A stretch of 64,000 nt of DNA. Origin: Streptomyces noursei (GTDB taxonomy: Bacteria > Actinomycetota > Actinomycetes > Streptomycetales > Streptomycetaceae). The notes under the pieces were generated by a model. It worked only from the letters and a program-made list of their open reading frames with translations. It was not told the DNA's origin and did not search any database. Both the position numbers and the translations under genes were made by a program. Positions 52,020 through 60,099 of the stretch are shown here, one piece after another. Position 1 is the first letter of the stretch. Every line of letters starts with the position of its first letter. The stretch is taken from positions 6,448,001 to 6,512,000 of the forward strand of contig NZ_CP070326.1 of the NCBI RefSeq assembly GCF_016917755.1, read 5' to 3'.

Positions 52020-52469
52020 ATGAGTAGCACTCCCAAACTTCCCGTCCGCGGGGTGGACCTCCCCCGAGCTCTCGGCTCCGCTCGCACAGGGGGGACCCCC
52101 AAACCCGCGCGGGTCCGGCCGTACTCGCTCACCGGCGGACGGACGCGCTTCGGCCACGTGCTGCTCGTCGAGACGTTCGTGGCCGCGCTGGACGCCCCCG
52201 AGGAGCGGCGGGAGCTCACCGCCTCGTCCGGGCCCGGCTGGCTGGACCGCGTGATGCCGGAGATGCGCGCGATCGTCGAGCTGTGCCGCCGGATGCGCTC
52301 GGTCGCGGAGATCTCCGCACTGCTCAAGATGCCGCTGGGAGTCGTCCGCGTCCTCCTCAGCGATCTCGCCGACCAGGGAAAGATTCGCGTCTACGGCACC
52401 GGGCACGGCACCGGCCGGCCCGAACGCGCGCTGCTCGAAAGGGTGCTGAGTGGACTTCACAGGCTCTGA
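52020..52469 (+). CDS. cvnC: Conservon DUF742 protein CvnC
   Basis: The 149-residue protein has the DUF742 core (VRPYSLTGGRTRFGHVLLVE; AIVELCRRMRSVAEISALLK; VVRVLLSDLADQGKIRVYG), a winged-helix-like fold. Residues ~12-27 (LPRALGSARTGGTPKP) are encoded by a family 1 repeat in frame, making the N-terminus longer than usual. It interacts with the other Cvn proteins at the membrane. Its end overlaps cvnD by 20 bases. Confidence 0.92.
   Translation: MSSTPKLPVRGVDLPRALGSARTGGTPKPARVRPYSLTGGRTRFGHVLLVETFVAALDAPEERRELTASSGPGWLDRVMPEMRAIVELCRRMRSVAEISALLKMPLGVVRVLLSDLADQGKIRVYGTGHGTGRPERALLERVLSGLHRL
52058..52100 (+). repeat. Family 1 coding hairpin element (copy C, cvnC)
   Basis: CCTCCCCCGAGCTCTCGGCT, CCGCTCGCACAGGGGGGACC and CCC; arms CCCCC/GGGGG and GAGCTCTCGG pair within the element. 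It lies in frame in the N-terminal part of cvnC. Confidence 0.8.
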
Positions 52470-53091
52470 CACGATAACGGCCGGGACAGGGCCGGCCGCC
52501 GCCGACGATGCGGGGCTGCAGAGCTGGCAGATGGATCGGACGCAGGCACCGGTCGCCACCAAGATCGTGGTGGCGGGCGGCTTCGGCGTCGGCAAGACCA
52601 CCTTCGTCGGATCGGTCTCGGAGATCACTCCGCTGCAGACCGAAGCGGTGATGACCGAGGCCAGCGAGGCGACCGACGACCTGTCGGCGACGCCGGAGAA
52701 GACCACGACCACGGTCGCCATGGACTTCGGCCGGATCACCCTCGACCAGGAACTGGTGCTGTACCTCTTCGGCACGCCCGGCCAGCAGCGCTTCTGGTTC
52801 ATGTGGGACGACCTGGTGCGCGGCGCGATCGGCGCGATCGTGATGGCCGACACCCGGCGGCTGGAGGACTGCTTCCCGGCGCTGGACTACTTCGAGAGCT
52901 GCGGGCTGCCGTACGTCGTCGCGGTCAACCACTTCGAGGGGACCGAGCGGTACGAGGTGGACGACGTCCGGGACGCGCTGACCGTGCCGCCGCAGGTGCC
53001 GGTCGTGGTGATGGACGCGCGGCGCCGGTCCACCGTGATCGAGGCGCTGCTCGCGCTGGTCGGCCACGCGCTCGACGTCACGCCCGAATAG
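52450..53091 (+). CDS. cvnD: Conservon Ras-like GTPase CvnD
   Basis: The 213-residue GTPase has G1 GGFGVGKTT, a switch region (EATDDLSATPEKTTTTVAMD), G3 LYLFGTPGQQRFWFMWDD and the G4-like AVNHFEG (usual for CvnD rather than NKxD). It is the switch of the conservon complex. GTG 52450 overlaps cvnC by 20 bases. Confidence 0.94.
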   Translation: MDFTGSDTITAGTGPAAADDAGLQSWQMDRTQAPVATKIVVAGGFGVGKTTFVGSVSEITPLQTEAVMTEASEATDDLSATPEKTTTTVAMDFGRITLDQELVLYLFGTPGQQRFWFMWDDLVRGAIGAIVMADTRRLEDCFPALDYFESCGLPYVVAVNHFEGTERYEVDDVRDALTVPPQVPVVVMDARRRSTVIEALLALVGHALDVTPE

Positions 53092-53144
53092 CCCGCCACC
53101 CCCCAGCCTTCCCCCGAACAGCAGGAACAGAGAAGAGCCCCGCC

Positions 53145-54398
53145 ATGCGGAAGATACTCATCGTCGGAGCCGGCCAGTCCGGTCTCCAGCTCGCCCTCGG
53201 CCTTCAGTCCCAGGGCTACGAGGTCACCCTGATGTCCAACCGCACCGCCGACGAGATCCGCTCCGGCCGGGTCATGTCGACGCAGTGCATGTTCCACACC
53301 GCCCTCCAGCACGAGCGCGACCTGGCGCTCAACTTCTGGGAGAGCCAGGCCCCGCGCATCGAGGGCCTGGGCGTCTCGGTCGCCGCGCCCGGCAGCCACG
53401 CCGCGCCCGGCGGCACCCAGCGCGCCATCGACTGGGTCGGCAAGCTCGACGGCCACGCCCAGTCCGTCGACCAGCGCCTGAAGATGGCCGGCTGGATGGA
53501 GACCTTCGCCCAGCGCGGCGGCCAGGTCGTCATCCACGGCGCGGCCGTCTCCGACCTGGACTTCTTCGCCCAGCGCTACGACCTGACGCTGGTCTCGGCC
53601 GGCAAGGGCGAGCTGGTGTCGATGTTCGGCCGGGACGCCGCCCGTTCGCCCTACGACGCCCCGCAGCGCGCGCTGGCCGTCGCCTACGTCCACGGCATGG
53701 GCCCGCGCCCGGAGCACCCGGAGTTCGACGCGGTGCGGTGCAATGTCGTCCCCGGCGTCGGCGAGCTGTTCGTGATGCCGACCCTGACCGTCACCGGCCG
53801 CGCCGACATCCTCTTCTGGGAGGGCCTGCCCGGCGGCCCGGTGGACGTCTTCCAGGGCGTGCGGGACCCCCAGGAGCACCTGGCCCTCACGCTGGACCTG
53901 ATGAAGACGTTCCTGCCGTGGGAGTTCGAGCGCAGCGCCGACGTCGAACTGACCGACGCCAACGGCACGCTGGCCGGCCGCTACGCCCCCACCGTCCGCA
54001 AGCCGATCGGCCGGTTGCCCTCCGGCGGCCTGGTCCTGGGCGTCGCGGACGTGGTGGTGGCCAACGACCCGATCACCGGCCAGGGCGCCAACTCGGCCGC
54101 CAAGTGTGCCGCGTCCTACCTGACGTCCATCGTCGAGCAGGGCGAGCGGCCGTTCGACGCGGAGTGGATGCAGGCCACCTTCGACCGTTACTGGCAGACC
54201 GCCCAGCACGTCACCAAGTGGACCAACGCGATGCTGGCCCCGCCGCCGGAGCACGTCCTCAACCTGTTCGGCGCCGCCGGCCAGCTCCAGCCGATCGCCG
54301 ACCGGTTCGCCAACGGCTTCGACGACCCGTCCGACTTCGAGCACTTCTTCTTCGAGCCGGAGAAGGCCGACGCCTACGTGGCGTCGTTCACCGGCTGA
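53145..54398 (+). CDS. StyA-like FAD monooxygenase (styrene/indole monooxygenase family)
   Basis: The 417-residue flavoprotein begins MRKILIVGAGQSGLQLALGL (FAD dinucleotide fold) and has the StyA-like substrate domain with MFHTALQHERDLALNFWESQ and GVADVVVANDPITGQGANSA. These two-component oxygenases epoxidise or hydroxylate aromatic or indolic compounds with reduced FAD from a reductase; no reductase gene is adjacent. It starts 53 bases after cvnD in the same direction, so it is likely a conservon effector or cotranscribed passenger, similar to P450 genes in other conservons. Confidence 0.88.
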   Translation: MRKILIVGAGQSGLQLALGLQSQGYEVTLMSNRTADEIRSGRVMSTQCMFHTALQHERDLALNFWESQAPRIEGLGVSVAAPGSHAAPGGTQRAIDWVGKLDGHAQSVDQRLKMAGWMETFAQRGGQVVIHGAAVSDLDFFAQRYDLTLVSAGKGELVSMFGRDAARSPYDAPQRALAVAYVHGMGPRPEHPEFDAVRCNVVPGVGELFVMPTLTVTGRADILFWEGLPGGPVDVFQGVRDPQEHLALTLDLMKTFLPWEFERSADVELTDANGTLAGRYAPTVRKPIGRLPSGGLVLGVADVVVANDPITGQGANSAAKCAASYLTSIVEQGERPFDAEWMQATFDRYWQTAQHVTKWTNAMLAPPPEHVLNLFGAAGQLQPIADRFANGFDDPSDFEHFFFEPEKADAYVASFTG

Positions 54399-54411
54399 TC
54401 CCGGTACGGCC

Positions 54412-54452
54412 CGGCGGGCCGGCGGACCGTGCGGCGGTCCACCGGCCCGCCG
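54412..54452. terminator. Convergent terminator after the StyA-like gene
   Basis: CGGCGGGCCGGCGGACC and GGTCCACCGGCCCGCCG form a 17-bp stem with one mismatch and a 7-base loop. Confidence 0.8.
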
Positions 54453-54497
54453 CCGGCGTCCCCGCCGCCGGCGTCACTTCCGTCAATGCCGCTTCCG

Positions 54498-54761
54498 TCA
54501 ACGCCGCTTCCGCCAGGGCCACTTGGGTCCGTCGGCGGAGCGGCCCTCGGGGTCGTAGGCGTACCGCCAGCCGCGCGGCAGCCCCAGCCGGCCGGCCGGC
54601 CCGGGGACCCGGCGGTAGAGGTGCACCTCCGGCGGCCGGCCGTCGTCGCGGGGCACCGGGATCTCGTAGGTCTTCGGGGGCAGTCCGGTGGGGCCGACCA
54701 GGACGGGAAGGACCCGGCCGTCCAGGGGACCGCCGACGAAGGGGATGTTCTCGCTACGCAC
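54498..54761 (-). CDS. Unknown 87-residue protein
   Basis: It reads MRSENIPFVGGPLDGRVLPV, LVGPTGLPPKTYEIPV, VHLYRRVPGPAGRLGLPRGW, YAYDPEG and ends with a basic tail. The GGPLDGR and W/Y-rich layout resemble small phage-associated or actinobacterial hypothetical proteins; no function is known. The GTG start lies 10 bases after the TetR stop, so it is in the TetR operon. Confidence 0.65.
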   Translation of the reverse strand: MRSENIPFVGGPLDGRVLPVLVGPTGLPPKTYEIPVPRDDGRPPEVHLYRRVPGPAGRLGLPRGWRYAYDPEGRSADGPKWPWRKRR

Positions 54762-54771
54762 CGACCCAGTC

Positions 54772-55566
54772 TCACAGCAGGTGGGCGGCCTCGCTCACCA
54801 CGGGTAGGATCCGGCGCGCCAGCTCGCCGGCCGGGCCGTCGGGCGCCTCGCCCTTCAGCGCCGCCCGCACCACCCGGGCGGTCTGCGGGTCCCGGGCCGC
54901 GGTGGCGGTCAGCAGCGCGACGAAGTGGTCCACCAGCCAGTCCCGCAGCTCGGCGCGCAGCGCAGCGGGCAGCGCGGCGCCAGCCGCTCCAGTGGAGCCG
55001 GTGCTTGCATCGGGGTGCCGCTTGTCCTCGTCGAGCCAGATCAGCGAGGCGGCCTCGACCGCGCTGATCCACATCCGGACGGTGGTCCGCAGCCGCGGGC
55101 TCGGCTCCGGCTCGCCCAGGTGGCGCAGGATCTGCTCGGCGGCGGCGCGCCGGACCTCGTCCACGATCGCGGTCGTCCGGGACGTCTCCACCACGCTGCC
55201 GCCCTGGAGCAGCGCGCTGAACCCGGCGTCGTGCTGGTCGACGAAGGTCAGGTAGCGGTCCAGGGCGTGGCCCAGCCGCTGGGTGAGCGGGCCGCTCTCC
55301 GGCTCCGCGAAGCACTGCTCCAGCTCGTCGGCGGCGCTGCGCAGCGCCGCCTCGTACAACTGCTGCTTGCCGCCGGGGAAGTAGCGGTAGACGAGCGGCC
55401 GCGAGACCTCGGCGGCGGTCGCGACGTCGTCCAACGAGACGTCCTCCGGCGCGCGCTGCGCGAACAGGCCCAGTGCCGCGGCCAGCAACTGGCTGCGGCG
55501 CTGCTCCACGCTCAGCCTGCGGTAGGCGGGTCTGGGTACTGCTGGGGCGGTGCCGCTGCCGTTCAT
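54772..55566 (-). CDS. TetR-family regulator
   Basis: The 264-residue protein has a TetR HTH (VEQRRSQLLAAALGLFAQRA, SLDDVATAAEVSRPLVYRYF). The ligand domain (LTQRLGHALDRYLTFVDQHD; IVDEVRRAAAEQILRHL) is typical of the larger TetR_C group. Residues ~185-195 (HPDASTGSTGAAG) are encoded by a family 2 repeat inserted in frame. It is downstream of, and likely regulates, the AurF-like gene. Confidence 0.88.
   Translation of the reverse strand: MNGSGTAPAVPRPAYRRLSVEQRRSQLLAAALGLFAQRAPEDVSLDDVATAAEVSRPLVYRYFPGGKQQLYEAALRSAADELEQCFAEPESGPLTQRLGHALDRYLTFVDQHDAGFSALLQGGSVVETSRTTAIVDEVRRAAAEQILRHLGEPEPSPRLRTTVRMWISAVEAASLIWLDEDKRHPDASTGSTGAAGAALPAALRAELRDWLVDHFVALLTATAARDPQTARVVRAALKGEAPDGPAGELARRILPVVSEAAHLL
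54985..55015. repeat. Family 2 coding element (copy in TetR gene)
   Basis: CCGCTCCAGTGGAGCCGGTG then CTTGCATCGGGG; it differs from the copy at 29340-29369 by two or three bases, in the same plus-strand orientation. Confidence 0.8.
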
Positions 55567-55639
55567 GAACAGCAGCGTAACCGCCGGGGTTTGCCCCTCG
55601 TACAGGTGCTCGGGGTGGAGGTGCCCGCGGACGGGGCGT

Positions 55640-56587
55640 TCAGGCCAGCAGGCCCGAGGACCGCCACAGGCGGCGGCCCACGCCGCGCAACACCCCGATG
55701 TCGTCGAGGAAGTCGGTCAGCCGCTTGGCGCCGTTCTGCATGACCTCGCGCCGGTGGGGGCTGGCCTTCACCTGCGCTATGGCCGCCCGCTTGTCCAGAC
55801 CGACGTTGGTATAGACCTCGGGGTTGATGAAGGCGATGGCGAAGACCCGGGCGAATTCGCCGGAGGTGACCCGGGTGAACTCCTGCGACCACTTCGGCGC
55901 GGTCACCATCTGCCGCCGCAGCTCCTCGCGCGCGTACCGCACGTGTCGGGCCTCCTCCACCACGTGGATCCGGGTGACGCCCCGGATCAGCGGCTGCACC
56001 CGCTCGTCGGGGAAGGTCAGCCGCTGCATCCAGTCCAGGACCTCCTCGCCGAGCAGGGTCGCGGTGAACGAACCGGGGGTGGTGGAGATCGTCTTGAAGA
56101 GGCGGCCGAGGTTCTGGTGCACCCGGGCGACCGGGTACCAGGGCGTGTCCCCGCGGGAGATCAGCCGCGCGAACATCTTCGAGTGCCGGCACTCGTCCTC
56201 GATCTCGGTGAGTGCGTACCGGACGTGTGCGCTGGTCGCCGGCTTGTCGTAGATGTGCCGGACGAGCAGCTGCATGAGGATGATCTCGAACCAGATGCCG
56301 AGCGAGGCCAGCGCCGCCGCCTCGTGCTGGGAGAGCAGGATCCGCTGCTCCTCGCTCATCCGCCGCCACATCGGGGTGTCGTACAGCGAGACCAGCTCCG
56401 GCGGCCAGAACCACTTGCCCTCCTCGAAGGGCGCGTCCCAGTCGAGTTCGGTGTCGGGGTCGAAGGAGTGCTTGGCGGAGGAGGCGAGCAGCCGCTCGGC
56501 GATCTGCTCCCGGTCCTTGAGCAACCCGAGGGCGTCTCGCAGGACGTCGATATCCGCCTCGGTCATTGCGGTGGGCGCGCTCGTCAT
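55640..56587 (-). CDS. AurF-like diiron oxygenase
   Basis: The 315-residue helical protein matches the p-aminobenzoate N-oxygenase (AurF) family. Diiron ligands are visible as EAAALASLGIWFE, EIEDECRHSKMFARL, GEEVLDWMQR and RIHVVEEARHVRYAREEL. AurF oxidises arylamines to nitro compounds; other members act on fatty or amino substrates. The substrate here is unknown. It is divergent from another diiron protein and upstream of TetR in the same direction. Confidence 0.88.
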   Translation of the reverse strand: MTSAPTAMTEADIDVLRDALGLLKDREQIAERLLASSAKHSFDPDTELDWDAPFEEGKWFWPPELVSLYDTPMWRRMSEEQRILLSQHEAAALASLGIWFEIILMQLLVRHIYDKPATSAHVRYALTEIEDECRHSKMFARLISRGDTPWYPVARVHQNLGRLFKTISTTPGSFTATLLGEEVLDWMQRLTFPDERVQPLIRGVTRIHVVEEARHVRYAREELRRQMVTAPKWSQEFTRVTSGEFARVFAIAFINPEVYTNVGLDKRAAIAQVKASPHRREVMQNGAKRLTDFLDDIGVLRGVGRRLWRSSGLLA

Positions 56588-56666
56588 GGCTCTGGCTACA
56601 CCTCACAGTCGGAGTTACCCGCGGTCACATGCGGCTGCCTCTTATGAGACTGCCTGTCAGCAAGCG

Positions 56667-56718
56667 CGTCAATCCCTCACGTACGACTTATTGACCCGCC
56701 GGTAAGAAGCGTGTGAAT
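56667..56718. promoter_or_regulatory. Divergent promoter region between the two diiron genes
   Basis: GTCAAT (56668-56673) and ATTGAC (56690-56695) form an inverted pair that places TTGAC -35-like boxes in both directions. On the plus strand GTGAAT (56713-56718) follows TTGACC with a 16-base spacer. It is a candidate shared control region. Confidence 0.45.
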
Positions 56719-56773
56719 CTGCCAACGGCCCGTTCGCGACGAGGCGTTCGGCGGGCGGAGGAGGCGAGGCGCC

Positions 56774-57883
56774 GTGTCGATCCGAGAGCTCTACGTCCAG
56801 GACCCCGGGGACTCCCTGTGGACCGTGCCGGCCTCCGGCGCGGCCCGCTTCACCTGGGAGTACGACGACGGGCGGGACCGTCTGCTGGCCCTCTACCAAA
56901 AGGGCAAGGACAAGCAGTGGGACGCCACCACGCGGATCGACTGGGACCTGGAGGTGGACCCCAGGGACCCGCTCGGCACCCCCGACGAGTCCCTGGCGCT
57001 GTACGGGACGAAGTACTGGGACCGGATGACGGAGAAGGACCGCGGCGACCTCCGGCAGCACTACTCCGCCTGGCAGTTCAGCCAGTTCCTGCACGGCGAG
57101 CAGGGCGCGATGGTGTGCGCCGCGCGGATCGTGGAATCCGTCCCCGACCTCGACGCCAAGTTCTACTCGGCCACCCAGACCATGGACGAGGCCCGGCACG
57201 CGGAGATCTACGGCCGCTTCCTCAAGGACAAGATCGGGATGCTCTACCCGGTCAACGACAACCTCAAGGCGCTGCTCGACGACACCCTCGCCGACTCCCG
57301 CTGGGACATGCCCTACCTCGGCATGCAGGTGCTCATCGAGGGCCTGGCGCTGGCCGCGTTCGGCATGATCCGCGACACCACCACCAAGCCGCTGCCCAAG
57401 CAGATACTCGCCTACGTCATGCAGGACGAGGCCCGCCACGTCGCCTTCGGCCGGATGGCGCTGCGCGACTACTACAGGCAGCTCACCGACGCCGAACTCC
57501 GCGAGCGCGAGGAGTTCGTCATCGAGGGCTGCTACCTGATGCGCGACCGGCTGCGCGGCACGGAAGTCCTGGAGAACTACGGCATCCCGGTCGAGGAGGC
57601 CGCCGAGTTCACCGAGCGCTCGGAGTTCCTCCAACTCTTCCGGAAGCTGCTGTTCAGCCGGATCGTCCCCTGCGTCAAGGACATCGGCCTGTGGGGCGAA
57701 CGCCTCCAGCGCGCCTACGTGGACCTCGGCGTCCTCGAACTGGGCGACGCCAACCTGGATCTGCTGATGGCCCAGGACGAGGAGCTCGCCGAGCACCTGG
57801 ACGCCGAGCGGTTCGCCGCCGAGGAGGCGGCCCGCACCGCCGAGGTCGCCGACGCCATCGCGCGGGGCGCCGCCGACGACTGA
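56774..57883 (+). CDS. Ferritin-like diiron protein
   Basis: The 369-residue helical protein has two diiron half-sites: SQFLHGEQGAMVCAARIVES with TQTMDEARHAEIYGRFLKD, and QVLIEGLALAAFGMI with QDEARHVAFGRMALRDYY. This resembles the R2-like ligand-binding oxidase/acyl desaturase-like superfamily. A hydroxylase or N-oxygenase role is possible. The GTG start gives MSIRELYVQDPGD, with GGAGGCGAGG upstream. It is divergent from the AurF-like gene, suggesting a joint oxidative pathway. Confidence 0.85.
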   Translation: MSIRELYVQDPGDSLWTVPASGAARFTWEYDDGRDRLLALYQKGKDKQWDATTRIDWDLEVDPRDPLGTPDESLALYGTKYWDRMTEKDRGDLRQHYSAWQFSQFLHGEQGAMVCAARIVESVPDLDAKFYSATQTMDEARHAEIYGRFLKDKIGMLYPVNDNLKALLDDTLADSRWDMPYLGMQVLIEGLALAAFGMIRDTTTKPLPKQILAYVMQDEARHVAFGRMALRDYYRQLTDAELREREEFVIEGCYLMRDRLRGTEVLENYGIPVEEAAEFTERSEFLQLFRKLLFSRIVPCVKDIGLWGERLQRAYVDLGVLELGDANLDLLMAQDEELAEHLDAERFAAEEAARTAEVADAIARGAADD

Positions 57884-57939
57884 CTCCGCGCGCGCCCCAC
57901 CGGCCGTACGGACCGGGGCTCGGATGACAGGATCCGCCC

Positions 57940-58848
57940 ATGGACACCGACGACCGACGGCGCGCCGCGGTGCGCGGCAGCATCGAGGGCCTGGCGCACG
58001 GCGATGCCTTCGGCGAACGCTTCTTCGCGCTCTTCCGCCCCGAGGCGGAGGCCCGACGGCTGATCGCCCACCGCCAACTGCCGCCCGAGCCGCGCTGGCA
58101 CTGGACCGACGACACCGCCATGGCGCTGGACCTGCTCGCCGTCCTGGCCGAGCACGGCGAGGTGCGACAGCCGGCGCTGGTGGCGCGGTTCGCCGCCACC
58201 TACCGCGCCGATCCCGGCCGCGGCTACGGCTCCGGCATGCACGCCCTGCTGCCCCGGGCCGCCGCCGCGCCGGCGGAATGGCGGGAGTTGGCGCACGCCC
58301 TCTTCGGCGGCGAGGGCAGCCTGGGCAACGGTGCCGCCATGAGGGTGGCCCCGCTCGGCGCCTGGTTCCACCACGACCTCGACCGCGCCGCCGACCAGGC
58401 CGCCAGGTCTGCGGAGGTCACCCACGCCCACCCCCAGGGCGTCGCCGGTGCGGTGGCGGTGGCCGTCGCCGCCGCCCTCGCCGCCCGTGGCGCCCCGCTC
58501 GCCCTCACCGAGATCGCTGCCCGCACCCCCGACGGCCCGGTCCGCCAGGGCCTGCTGCACGCCGCCGAACTCCCGCCCGGCACACCCCCCGAGGAGGCCG
58601 CCGCCACCCTCGGCAGCGGCCGCCGCATCAGGGCCGACGACACCGTCCCGTTCGCCCTCTGGTGCGCCGCCCGCCATCCCGACGACCTGCCGACCGCCCT
58701 GTGGACCACCGCGGCCGGCCTCGGCGACGTGGACACCACCTGTGCCATCACCGGCGGCGTAGTGGCCGCCCGCTCGGGTACCACGGCCCTGGGCGAGCAG
58801 TGGACGAGCAAACGCGAGGCCCTGCCGGAGTGGACCACCACTGTGTGA
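57940..58848 (+). CDS. ADP-ribosylglycohydrolase (DraG-like)
   Basis: The 302-residue protein has the family magnesium motifs HWTDDTAMALDLL near the N-terminus and AAGLGDVDTTCAITGGVVAA near the C-terminus, along with SLGNGAAMRVAPLG. It removes ADP-ribose from protein side chains or free ADP-ribosyl compounds. A CAGGAT hexamer ends 6 bases before the ATG, so the transcript may be leaderless. Confidence 0.92.
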   Translation: MDTDDRRRAAVRGSIEGLAHGDAFGERFFALFRPEAEARRLIAHRQLPPEPRWHWTDDTAMALDLLAVLAEHGEVRQPALVARFAATYRADPGRGYGSGMHALLPRAAAAPAEWRELAHALFGGEGSLGNGAAMRVAPLGAWFHHDLDRAADQAARSAEVTHAHPQGVAGAVAVAVAAALAARGAPLALTEIAARTPDGPVRQGLLHAAELPPGTPPEEAAATLGSGRRIRADDTVPFALWCAARHPDDLPTALWTTAAGLGDVDTTCAITGGVVAARSGTTALGEQWTSKREALPEWTTTV

Positions 58849-58953
58849 TCCACGCCGCACGGGGCGGCCCACCCCCTCCGCCCCGCCACCACACACGACG
58901 CCGGGCCCACACGGCGGGCCGCGCCCCGCCCACGCCCAGTCCCCGCCCCGCCC

Positions 58954-59937
58954 TCAGCCCGTCAGAAATCCGGCCACCCACCCGTCCAACTCCGCCGACC
59001 GCAGCTCCGGCAACGCATGGTGCCCGACCCCCGGCACCGTCACGACCCGCGCCCCCGGCAGCGACCGCCCGGCCGCCGCCGCGACCCGCCGCACGTCATG
59101 CGCCCTGCTGCGCCCGGCCAGCAGCACCAGCGCGGGCGGCGCGGCGGTCCCCAACCGCGCCACGTCCGGCCGCGGCCCGGTGACCGGCCGCCCCCGGAAC
59201 TCCCGGCCGCCCACCCCCGTCAGCCGCACCAACTCCGGTGCCACCGCCGGTCCACCGCGGGTCTCCCACGCCAGGAACCGCCCGGCCGTGACCTCACCGG
59301 GCCGCACCAACAGCGGTACCGCCCGCACCAGATACGACGCCCGGAAGCCCGCGAAGCACTGCGTGGGGTCGAGCAGGGCCAACCGTTCCACCCTCCCCCG
59401 AGCTCTGGAGGAGCAAGGGGGGATCCCCATCGCGGCGTGCACCGCGTAACTCAGCGCGATCCACCCCCCGTACGAGTGCCCCAGCAGCGAGACCCGTTCG
59501 GCCCCGAGCGCGTCCACCACCCCGTCCAGCCACGCCATCAGATCGGCCGGCCGGCGCAGCGGCCGACCGCCGGGCACGCTCAACCCGGGCCCGCCCATCA
59601 GGTCCACCGCGTACACCCGGTGCGTCCGCGCGAGGCTCGCGACCCGTGCGTACCAGACGGCGGAGGTGGTCCCACCGCCGCTCAGCAACACCAGCGGCGG
59701 CCCACCGGACGGCCCGCAGGCATTGACCCGCGTGCTGCCGAACTCCGTCTCCAGATCAAGCCGTTCGACCGCCACCGGCCAGAGCGCCATGGCCTGCCCG
59801 TACGCGGCCCGGAACTCCGAGGACGCCGACGCCGCAGCGGAGCCCCCGGCCAGCGCAGGCGAACGAGGTGAAGCGGGCGAATCAGGTGAATCGGGTGAAG
59901 CGGCCATCGCAGACGACGACGTGCGTTTCGCGTTCAC
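58954..59937 (-). CDS. Alpha/beta hydrolase
   Basis: The 327-residue protein has the oxyanion segment PLVLLSGGGTTSAVWYA, nucleophile elbow SLLGHSYGGWIAL, an acid in LVLLAGRSRAHD and His in VPGVGHHALPE. The substrate is unknown. The N-terminus (SPDSPDSPASPRSP) comes from 9-bp tandem repeats at 59861-59905. Residues ~169-180 (MGIPPCSSRARGR) are encoded by a family 1 repeat inserted just after the nucleophile helix. GTG 59937 is the longest start; ATG 59907 is possible. It shares the MarR operator region. Confidence 0.82.
   Translation of the reverse strand: MNAKRTSSSAMAASPDSPDSPASPRSPALAGGSAAASASSEFRAAYGQAMALWPVAVERLDLETEFGSTRVNACGPSGGPPLVLLSGGGTTSAVWYARVASLARTHRVYAVDLMGGPGLSVPGGRPLRRPADLMAWLDGVVDALGAERVSLLGHSYGGWIALSYAVHAAMGIPPCSSRARGRVERLALLDPTQCFAGFRASYLVRAVPLLVRPGEVTAGRFLAWETRGGPAVAPELVRLTGVGGREFRGRPVTGPRPDVARLGTAAPPALVLLAGRSRAHDVRRVAAAAGRSLPGARVVTVPGVGHHALPELRSAELDGWVAGFLTG
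59391..59429 (+). repeat. Family 1 coding hairpin element (copy D, alpha/beta hydrolase)
   Basis: CCCTCCCCCGAGCTCTGGAG then GAGCAAGGGGGGATCCCCA; the arms match copies A-C, with a shorter centre. It lies in frame within the hydrolase gene. Confidence 0.75.
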
Positions 59938-60000
59938 GGTGCGCCTCCGTGGTGAGGACGACAGTAGACGGGCGGGCCGCCAGGTACCTCGCCTGCCAAG

Positions 60001-60019
60001 TATCTCGCTCAGCGAGATA
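60001..60019. promoter_or_regulatory. Perfect palindromic MarR operator
   Basis: TATCTCGCT-C-AGCGAGATA is a 19-bp perfect palindrome between the divergent hydrolase and MarR genes. Its size and AT-flanked symmetry fit a MarR dimer site covering both promoters. Confidence 0.75.
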
Positions 60020-60099
60020 ATGTGGGATCATACGCGCCCCGGCCGGGTTAGGTTGCTGGTTCGGGATATACGGGCCGGACACAGGAGAGGTGGGGATCC

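Noticed and set aside
48364..52853. Two overlapping minus-strand frames of about 1100 codons opposite the conservon
   Set aside because: They are shadows of the cvn genes; no recognisable motif, while all four plus-strand genes have family signatures and coupled starts.
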